Shown: positions 25,167 through 64,000 of the stretch, piece after piece
How positions within the stretch are numbered: the stretch's first letter is position 1
Layout: each line of letters opens with the position of its first letter
From: Siphonodentalium dalli
Taxonomy: Eukaryota; Mollusca; Scaphopoda; Gadilida; Siphonodentaliidae
DNA length: 64,000 nt
Assembly: GCA_032622095.1 (NCBI GenBank)
Contig: CP136066.1
Location: 101,267,319-101,331,318 of the forward strand
Direction: 5' to 3'
Notes under the pieces: generated by a model
What the model saw: only the letters and a program-made list of their open reading frames with translations
Told to the model about the DNA's origin: nothing
The model's database searches: none
Translations under genes and position numbers: made by a program

Positions 25167-25625
25167 TGATCTCTTTTACTGTAGATTTTCATATGAAAAT
25201 TGTTGTAAATTATCTCAACTTTAATATATGTACTTCAAAGTGTTAAGGTTAATGTCTCCACAGTTTTGACATCTGAAATATACATAGGGTGCATATGTTG
25301 ACACTGAAAGCTACATGGTGTCAGACTGGAAACTAACATGGACTGTCTGCCCAGAAATGAAATTAATGTTCATTCACTGAAAGTCTGCATGCAGGTATTT
25401 GGTGCAGGTGCCTATATCAATGGAGAAAATACAATAAAATATGGGGGGAAGGGTAATGGGGGCACAACTTGTTTTTAGTGCCTTTTCTGTGTTGATGATC
25501 AGTTCCTCTGCCAAAAACAATGCTGTTTTTGGATGTTCTGCTTCCCCCTTACCCCTGGTTACTTCTGATGCTCTGTTTGTTGTTGTTGGAAGTGTTCCTA
25601 GTCTTGACCCTCTGAAAGTCCTTAA

Positions 25626-25870
25626 CTGTTTCTATACTAAATGGATTACCCACTCAGTTATATAGATACATTGAATGGTCTATTAATCACCTGGAGGGGT
25701 TTTCAGGAAAAATTAGCAGACAACAGATAATACAAGTAGAGAAGTCAGAATGAGTCCTGTTTATTCGAGGGAAATGTTCAGATAATAATTTCAACAAATG
25801 TCCTATGGTCGTCAGTTGAAATTATTAGTATTTGAACATTTCCAAAGGGACTACTCATCAATGATTATTT
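25626..25870 (+). mobile_element. TTAA-type element (CTATACTAAATGGATT family)
   Basis: TTAA at 25622-25625, then CTGTTTCTATACTAAATGGA, GAGGGGTTTTCAGG, AGACAACAG, and an inner foldback with TTTCAACAAATG and its partner. The right end is degraded. Confidence 0.65.
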
Positions 25871-26008
25871 ACTGTATTTAGTAAATACGTTGGTTAAAAT
25901 GCTGTTTTATTATCTTTCAGGTATTTATGCTTTATACCTCTGATAAGTTCTGCCCCCTACTTAAATTGCTTCAGATACCCTTTGATCTCGGAAGCACATT
26001 ATGCACCA

Positions 26009-26526
26009 GATCATGCCATCAATCTTTACTCTGGCTAATGCCCGTAGAGATCATATTCCACCAGTACAAAACCTGGGAACTTTTTGATGTTCTGACCTGT
26101 TCTGACAGGGAACTTTATATCATCGAACATACAAGACAGGGAATATATTTCTTTGTTAATATGTGTTCCTCAATAATCTACTTCACATTAGGATGTGGTC
26201 CCAGCGCGAGATTGCATGCTTTTCTGTGACTTTTGTGAGCCGACATAATAAACATTGAATTAATTTCCCAGGAGAAATTCCATAATTGTATTTAAAGTGA
26301 CGCAAAGCAAAATCGCTCACATAGTCACTTAAATCGTGCAATTTCAAGTTGGGACCTACACTGAAGTACATTATTAAGGAACAGGTAATAACAAATAAAC
26401 ATATTCCCCGCATTATTTTTCTTCTTTATAAAGTTCCCTGTCAAAGCTTCAAAAAGTTCCCAGGTTTTGTACTGGTGGAATATGATCTATATGGGCATTA
26501 GCCAGAGTAGAGGTTCATGACATGAT
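26009..26526. mobile_element. Element with inverted ends of about 100 bp
   Basis: GATCATGCC, CTTTACTCTGGCTAATGCCC, CATATTCCACCAGTACAAAACC and GGGAACTTT at left are mirrored at 26429-26526. The compact copy at 7023-7090 has the same ends. No coding region of known type. Confidence 0.75.
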
Positions 26527-26954
26527 CTTAAGTGTGCACTAATTGACCTTTTATTTGGGGGGGAGGGGCTGTTGTGTCTTGCCAATAATGTGTCCCTGTT
26601 TTCATATTAACCTTTGTATTGTGAAGGATTTGCAATATCTTATCATTTAATTAAAGATTCTTGATACAGGTGAGAAAAATTTATATCTTGCTTCTCCGAT
26701 GAATGTGACTACATTAATGGGCGAGCGCTAAGACCAATAATCATATTTGAAAGACATTGACATACATTCTATTAATGAATGAATAATTACTATTATTTAT
26801 GAACTTAAATTGACAAAGGACTTCACATTGGTCACATTTGCATGTGTAAAACACTTTATCTTATACCGATTGGAGATATTGCCCATGCATTATACTTCAT
26901 CTATAACACATATGTATGTGCTATAGGAAGATCATTAAAGACATATTATGGATC

Positions 26955-27212
26955 TCATCGGCCCTAATTTACAGTCTGTAGAGTGCCAGGGGCCGCTGAG
27001 ATCGGCCCTAAAAAAATTAAAATTCTTTACTTTTTTTTTTGGGTATGCTTAAGCATGCTATAGCGAATTTAAAAACAAACTGGATAAGTCCTTAGGGGCA
27101 TGTTATAACTCAAAACTATCACCAAGTATTCATAGTAATAATTTTGATGCCCATGAAAAACGTAAGATTCCCTGGCACTAAACCTACAAAATAAGCCTGG
27201 CACTGAAAGAGT
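26955..27212. mobile_element. Degenerate TTAA-type element (GAGTGCCAGG relatives)
   Basis: Contains AGAGTGCCAGGGGCCGCTGA at left and CCTACAAAATAAGCCTGGCAC then TGAAAGAG-TTAA at right, like the right end of 6582-6807. The internal part is unrelated. Confidence 0.55.
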
Positions 27213-27214
27213 TA

Positions 27215-27356
27215 ATTAATATATAGGAGTGACAATGTGTGTTGCCAATTTTGATATAATATTTGTAAAATAACTACGTTGAGCAAGATTATTCTCCATT
27301 TCTATTATGATCACCCTACCGAAGTGTACCACATCACTTTAATAACAAGCCAACAA
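27215..27356 (-). repeat. Fragment of the AAAGTGATGTGAAACACTCC family
   Basis: Reverse-strand fragment with GTGTGTTGCCAATTTTGATAT, TGATCACCCTACCGAAG and CACATCACTTTAAT. Fuller copies lie at 52762-53135, 54555-54943 and 61174-61550. Confidence 0.7.
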
Positions 27357-28130
27357 ATTTCTTAAAATAAGATTCACTGTGGTACTAGTATATTAATAAT
27401 GACCTCTGAGCTGATACCATAGTCATGGAATAAATTTGCTTAAGATGAAAGCAACCAGTGTATCATTTATGCTAGAATTGACATAAAGCGAGAATAAATG
27501 GACTGAATAGACTGAGATAGAAGATAGCTTTATGTAATTGATGAGTTTTGCGTGATATCATCTGCTTTGATAGTGATACTTTGATAGTCTCTATGCATTA
27601 ATGAAGATTTGTGATTCCAATATAAAGCTACTTGCATATAATTGTTATTAATCTGTTACTGCATGTCCGGAAATATGTATCCAGTGAAGTTGTAACAGCT
27701 AACAATGTTTTGTTGATCGCAATGAAGTGAGTCAAAATAGAATGCCTTTTAGAATTTCAAATTGAATCCAGTTTAATTGTAAAAATTAATCGTTTGATGA
27801 TTAACTTCTCTGAGGAGTAATTCAGTTAAGCTCATCAAACTTTCATTGTTCCCCCCACATTTCATCAGAGGACTATAGTAATGACCCATGACCATCTGTT
27901 CGGAACTTTGTCTGAGCGTGTATTCTGTCATTTTCCAGTCAAGTTTTTAAAAACTTGGCACATATATCAACCAGCATGAACCTGCGATTTTGAGTTTGGT
28001 CAGACTCAATTTGGCATGCAGAGTTAATTTTATTGCCCTTTTCGATATAGAATTGTTTGTCTGAGTCTGCATTCCGTCATTTTCCAATAGGGGGGACACA
28101 TTTTGATCAATGACCTTTTATTTAACTTTT
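27357..28130. other. No gene; degenerate dispersed repeat at 27856-28130
   Basis: 27856-28130 contains CATTTTCCAGTCAAG, ACTTGGCACATATATCAACC and TTTTCGATATAG, a worn copy of the 49645-50240 family. 27357-27855 shows nothing. Confidence 0.45.
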
Positions 28131-28203
28131 GTTTATCAGAACGTTCTCTCCAAATGACTGAAAAGGAATCCTATGTCTTTTCTGCACTTATACGATCAAA
28201 GCA

Positions 28204-28224
28204 CCCCCCCCCCCCCCCCCCCCC
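28204..28224. repeat. Poly-C tract
   Basis: Uninterrupted run of about 21 C. Its true length is uncertain in any assembly. Confidence 0.8.
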
Positions 28225-28379
28225 ATGGTATAATACATTACAGTTTATAATTTTGTAAATGAATGGGAGAATCGATTCAGAAATAAAAGAGTGTTGAAGG
28301 ATCAAATCAAAGCTCGAAGGCACACAGAAAAATTATTTTCTAACTTTGAGGTTCTTTCAGATAATTTAATCGGATAATA

Positions 28380-29965
28380 AAAACTTTCAATGAATCCTAC
28401 CTTTGTGTTCATTGTCATTCACATTGATAGTCATTATATGCAATACCTGAAAATGGAAAGTGATAGTAAAATTCTGATACAAAGATGAAGATGAATTTAT
28501 TTGGTTTAATACTTTCCTGATGAGAGCTTCGTTGCATGGTGCAGTATTAAAGATCTTGTGTCAGTACATACTCTCATATATACAAGTCTCCCATAGGGAG
28601 CCTCGCATATATGAGAATTCACTGGCTTACAAGGTCAAGGTAAATATTGTTAAGCCATGTATTCTCTTTTATATGTGAGACTCCCTATGGGAGACTCGCA
28701 TCTATAAGAGAATGCATTGGCATAGGATTTTTGCAAAATTTCAAGAAGCTCCAATCATGGAAGGGTTAACAGATAAAAAGAAAAGGATTCTATTTTATCA
28801 TTGAACTGAAGAAAGGCAATAGTAAAATTTTCATACAAATGTAAAAGATAAACTTGTGCCAAGCAATGCACAGTACATACTATATCCCAGTGTACTGCAC
28901 AATGCAGCATACCCCTATCAGTATGCACATGTATCTGTTATATCTCAAGCCGCTGAGCAAAATTTATAATTCTATTATTGTAGTAAATGTACATATATGC
29001 ATACACAATATATTTTCGAGCTTTTAATAATGGGTTTTTTTTCCTGATAATTTAATGGCATAATAAGAAATATTCAATACATCCTTCATGTACCATACCT
29101 TCTGTGTTCATTGTTAATATTCACATTATTTGTAATACCTGAAAATTATATGGGTTAAAGGGGAAATAAATCATTAAATTTTATTAAATTTCATGATTAT
29201 AGAGAAGAAAAGCGATAGTTCGTAAACTTTTCTTAGAAATTTAAGAGATGAACTTGTGCCAGCAGTGTACATACATTTGATAATCTAAAGCTGGCACAGA
29301 ACATATCTTTATATCCCGGTGTACTGCACAATGCAGCATACCCCTATACTATCAGTATGCTCTTAGGGCTCGAGTCACTGTTTATTCTCAACATCTCACA
29401 GTTGTACTCTATGAACTATTTTGAAGAGAATTCTGCAAAAAAATGTTTTTACGCTTTTGAAAATCCTGTCATTATATCATTACTTTTTAATGAAATGGAA
29501 TGTGTACTAAATTTATAAATAATTCTATTGGAGTATGCATACACAATTTATTTTATTGCTTTAATGGTGTTTTTATGATACTGTAATTTCATGGCATAAT
29601 AAGAACTATTCAATACATCCTACTTGTACAGTACCTACTGTGTTCATTGTTAATATTCATGTTATTTGTAATACCTGAAAATGACATTGTATTATATGGG
29701 TTAAGGGGGAAATAAAGCATAAAATGTTATTACATTTGATAGAGAAGAAAAGCGATAGTTCGTAAACTTTTCATGGAAATTTAAGAGATAAACTTGTGCC
29801 AGCCGAGTACATACATTTGATAAACTAAAGCTGGCACAGTACATATCTTTATATCCCGGTGTACTGCACAATGCAGCATACCCCTATACTATCAGTATGC
29901 ACATCTCTCATAGCTCGAGCCGCTGTTTATTCCCATTATCTCACAGTTGTACTCTCTGTACTTTT
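28380..29965. repeat. Diverged tandem array upstream of HEATR5
   Basis: Three to four units share CCTGAAAAT, GCGATAGT(T/A), ACTTGTGCCA, ATATCCCGGTGTACTGCACA and GCAGCATACCCCTA. The two best units (29143-29418 and 29681-29965) are about 540 bp apart. The first unit is interrupted by FB3 at 28508-28765. The array ends about 0.5 kb before the start codon. Confidence 0.8.
28508..28765. mobile_element. FB3 double-hairpin TTAA-type MITE
   Basis: TTAA at 28504-28507 and 28766-28769. The left end is worn (TACTTTCCTGATGAGAGC); the right end is CCAATCATGGAAGGG. Hairpin stems with GAGAATGCATTGG are present. Confidence 0.82.
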
Positions 29966-30481
29966 CAGTTTGGTGTGCCGATAGACTCCAGATGTGTGGG
30001 CCGAGCAGACAGGAGCTGAATAATTCACTGTTGGAATAACTGACATACCAGGCAGCTGGTCTGTGCCCACTGATAAACCATTCTCAATGGATTAGTATGT
30101 AGGCGAGGACAGCGAGTCAAAGCTCTGTGTGTCACACACAACAACAGGATTATCGACAACCTGTAGCCAATTCACATCACACAACACCACGATTGTTAAT
30201 AAGCAGATACTGTTTTATACTGGAGTCGTGAGGTTATCTTTAAGCTGTTAATATAGAGGAGTGCTTGCTTCAGTATGGATTTATTATTGCGGATTTCTTC
30301 TTAATAGTGAAATGGATTTTATTTTATGAATTTCACCGATAATGTGATATATTCGGTGAGTTGTGTTTGGCGGATTTTTGTCCTCATTTCTTTATAAAAT
30401 GAGAAATTTCACCTATTTCTCAGCTATGGATTAATTTATTTCGTTTATAGTCTGTGATATTTTTCCTTCAAAGATTTAACA
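29966..30481 (+). promoter_or_regulatory. Putative HEATR5 promoter and 5' UTR region
   Basis: The stretch between the upstream tandem array and the start codon must hold at least part of the 5' UTR. An in-frame TGA at 30455-30457 marks it as untranslated near the ATG. I see no clear TATA box or initiator at a defined distance, and a 5' UTR intron cannot be excluded. The transcription start is unknown. Confidence 0.45.
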
Positions 30482-61080
<30,599 letters not shown>

Positions 61081-61173
61081 GTAAGTCTATCTCTCTCTAC
61101 CGTTAGATCATATCATTTCCATGTTCATTTGATTCCAAGGTTTGTATACTAGTCTGGAATACTGGAAAGTTTT

Positions 61174-61550
61174 GGAATTTTAAAGTGATGTGAAACACTC
61201 CGGTTTGGTGATCAAATAGAAATGGAGTATAATCTTGCTCAAAGTAGTGTTATTTTTATGAATATTATACCAAATTTACAGCCCACACAGTCATTCTTAA
61301 ATATTAATGAAATGCATTGACTCTCGATGGCAAAGTTATTTGCTTTAGATTGTCATCGATTGTTGTGTCCTGAATGAAGATGTAAATATTTACAATAAAG
61401 CGTAGTTCAGACGATGACATCTACGGAGTGGTATGGTCGATTTCTTTGAGATTGTTGTCGATGTTAGTAGAGTCCCACAGTTGGCATAGCACCTGAGTAC
61501 TAACTTATCAGTTTCACTCACCAGAACAAGTCCATAACATGTCTTTAAAA
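61174..61550 (+). repeat. AAAGTGATGTGAAACACTCC family copy
   Basis: AAAGTGATGTGAAACACTCC to CCATAACATGTCTTTAAA. Same layout as 52762-53135. It begins 94 bp after exon 4. Confidence 0.8.
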
Positions 61551-62810
61551 AAAGATAGAAAAAAGGCACCTTTTTTCACCTCACAATAGAACATTTTTGG
61601 AAAAATGCCCCGTCAACTGCAGTCAATCTGGAAAAGTCATGGAATTAAAAAATTATTCTTTAATTACCTTGAAGTTGAAGCGCAGGTGTTAAATTCATAT
61701 CTAATAACACACAGCCGCAAATGAGGCACAGTTAGGTTTCTCTGTTACGAGTGCCAACAATAACAGTATATTTACCGAAAGACAAGTGTTTTTGTGAGCA
61801 CCGGTTATAACTTCTTCCCATCATCGGCAAACTAATTTATCTAAGACTGAGGCCAAGTTGTGAGGAGAAATTAGCTATTCAAGATTCATTTCATATTAGT
61901 TTTGAAGTCCCACCATGCTATCAGTCTGGAAAAGTAAAGAAATTTCATTGCCTCAAGGTCATGCAAAATTCCACTATATGTCACTACATGATAGTCAATC
62001 TTCACACATTACACAGAGCTCATATATATTGCAATTAATGTTATGGACATGTTGGTAAAAACATACCAAAACATTATTTTTTTTAAATTGAAATTAATTT
62101 TTTGGTACTTTTTGATTTTTTGGTACTTTTTTTTGTCATAAATTCAAAAATTTAAATAAAACATCAAATGCGGGCCATTTATTTAAATGCGGTGGTGTCT
62201 GAGACTCAAATAATATTTTTTATTTGGCCTTACTGTATTGATTTTATTTAACTCTAAAATTAAATCGCAGACAGCTCTAACAAATTGGAATTGCCGAGAT
62301 TTATGAACTTAGTACAGCAAATCACTTATCTGATGAGATTTTATTGGAATGAACAGGACTTTAATACCGCCAGGTTATCTCCGCTAATGTCAACTTTCTC
62401 CCTGAATTATTGAATTCAATCATTGTGGTTGGAGCTGATGAGGAAACAGTGATATTTGAAAATGTCATGTTTTACGACTATCGACCAGTTGGAGATGTAA
62501 TTCTAGTAAAAACTCATTTGACTATGTGAGACTTGATGTGCGTGTGTTTTGTGATATAGGGAAGTAGATATCCAGGTTATCTTGGGTTATCTGACTCATA
62601 ATTGAATAAATACAGCATATCTATTTTGTGTTGTGAATTACATCTTTTATGTTCACAAGGTTATGGGGACCATGGCGGAAATAAGATTTAACTGCTTTCT
62701 TTGTCTTATTCCCAATGGCTGCCATAAATATAACTACCTATGGCTTTCAGACACTGCCACTCCAATAATATTTTGTTTATCCATCTGCAGCCACACTTCG
62801 GATTATTCCT
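61551..62810. other. Intron 4, no recognised feature
   Basis: AT-rich. I looked for the next HEATR5 exon (family residues after the DRSMAVR exon) and did not find it. Confidence 0.5.
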
Positions 62811-62815
62811 ACTTA

Positions 62816-62955
62816 GGATCAGATTGAAGTTCCCCAGTTGAAGTTAGTGATGTTCACCCAGTAGTCACCTCAATTATGTATTTTATCTTCTGCAAATTAG
62901 GGGATCAGGAAACTGAACAGAAGTTATTAAGAACAATATTATTTTCCAATTTTCA
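62816..62955. mobile_element. FB2 core fragment
   Basis: GGATCAGATTGAAGTTCCCC, TCACCTCAATTATGTATTTT and AACTGAACAGAAG, without hairpins. Confidence 0.7.
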
Positions 62956-63127
62956 AGCCTGATCTGAGTTGAGGGACATCTCAATGTGCCATTCCTATCA
63001 CAGTATGACCACATCAATAAGAAATTGATAATTTGTTCACATGTGTTCATGTACGTTGTGTGAATAAAGATTAGAAAAAATATCAGTGCAGCATACTGGG
63101 CTGTCTTTCATACCAGTATCCAATTAT

Positions 63128-63532
63128 GCAAATTGTGTGTCTGTCATTTGCAGAATGAGGTCCCCATAGGGTGACTTTAGTGATTCACCCTCTGGGGACC
63201 TCATTCTGCTTAGGCCTCATCTTCCTGGAAGTATCTATAGTCTCATATTATCATTGTGTTCAGTTACTTTTTCCCCTTCTGGGAAGTTTCTGTATCCCCC
63301 TAATAGTTGAAATGCATAATCAAGGTGACTATGGGTGAAATTCAAATTTCTAGGGAAATTCAATCTGATCCTTGGTCTCTCACAGCAGTTGAGGCCTAAG
63401 CAGAATTAGTTTCCCAGGGGTGAATATGGTTATGCTAGCCCACCATGCAGGATGATGTCACTAAATTCACCCTTTGGGGACCTCATTCTGCAATTGACAG
63501 ACACACTGTCATTGCAGGTTTGCCAGTATCCT
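63128..63532. mobile_element. FB2 element, nearly complete
   Basis: GCAAATTGTGTGTCTGTCATT left end, first hairpin reduced to GTGACTTTAGTGATTCACCC, core, second hairpin, then GACAGACACACTGTCATTGC. Confidence 0.78.
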
Positions 63533-64000
63533 GAGCTAAATGTGTTCTTCCTTCCCACTCAATCTATTTCCTGCATACCGGTGGTTGAATTTCTCTCCAA
63601 TGGTTCACGCCTTCACATATTGATTGAATAATGTGATTATTATCCTCTATATTCGTCAGCAATTCACGGAATTCTGTTTGCAAAAACAAAACTACGTAAC
63701 CACAACATTTCCAAGGAATACTTTTTACATAACTATATATAAATAGTTTAGCTTAATAGGTGATTATCTTTGGCAAACTTCTTTGAATTCTTGAAGAGGG
63801 AGTGATTAAATTATATCTGAACCTACTCTTATCTTCAAATTACTTAAATTAAAACACAATTAGAGCAGACAACTTGAGAGTTATTTTCTCCACACCGTAT
63901 TTATAGTTCTATTTTTTAAGAGTGGGGGATTACTTATATTTAGCAGGCTAATTTTCTGACTTTCATGTATTATTACATAATATACCCCCCCCCCCTCTAG
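63533..64000. other. No recognised feature, ends in C run
   Basis: AT-rich intron sequence. The last 20 bases hold a 13-base C run followed by TCTAG, possibly the start of a GTCCGTCC-type repeat continuing outside. Confidence 0.45.

Larger units (their letters stand above)
20685..25540. repeat. Tandem segmental duplication, copy 2 (4,856 bp)
   Basis: Head-to-tail repeat of 15829-20684 at a constant offset of 4,856 (4,857 between the two run-length differences). It ends at GGATGTTCTG, after which the sequence becomes CTTCCCCCTT. No target-site duplication is seen at the outer borders, so it was made by recombination or by assembly, not by transposition. Confidence 0.93.

Overview
This is a eukaryotic, intron-rich, AT-rich and repeat-dense window. 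It looks like nuclear DNA from a marine invertebrate, most probably a mollusc such as a bivalve. The evidence is one spliced metazoan gene with canonical GT-AG introns, long introns packed with short hairpin (MITE-like) transposons, and repeats containing GTCCGTCCGTC, AAGATGGC and TTCCGAAGGTTC that I associate with bivalve genomes. The lineage is inference. I see no prokaryotic operon, rRNA, tRNA, CRISPR array or intact transposase gene.

The only protein-coding gene I can support is the 5' part of HEATR5 (HEATR5A/HEATR5B family) on the + strand. Four coding exons lie at 30482-30607, 48542-48754, 58258-58366 and 60931-61080, and the gene runs off the right edge. Introns are about 17.9, 9.5 and 2.6 kb. 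Exon 2 carries one apparently extra C at 48605-48607, which breaks the reading frame. All splice sites and the flanking exons look intact, so either an assembly error or a truncating allele is possible.

Layout. 1-15.8 kb: intergenic, a mosaic of short inverted-repeat elements plus a 1.5-kb element with TIRs (2449-3923). 15.8-25.5 kb: a near-perfect head-to-tail duplication of 4,856 bp. 25.5-30.5 kb: more repeats and a tandem array just upstream of the start codon. 30.5-48.5 kb (intron 1): hairpin elements, an inverted segmental duplication (34.6-35.8 against 41.9-43.4 kb), a 981-bp hAT-type element with perfect 8-bp target-site duplication, a G/C-tract element and a minisatellite-ended element. 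48.5-58.3 kb (intron 2): MITEs, tandem arrays and a 1,054-bp TTAA-flanked element nested in an older one. 58.4-64 kb: intron 3, exon 4 and part of intron 4.

The most informative result is that paralogous empty sites inside the window allow target-site preference to be read directly. The CAGTAATGCCC foldback family inserted at TA, as Tc1/mariner-type elements do. The CCCTTT-ended families inserted at TTAA, as piggyBac-type elements do. A 981-bp element inserted with an 8-bp duplication, as hAT elements do. No autonomous partner is present. I did not find a convincing new coding system; the novelty is in the structure of the non-autonomous elements.
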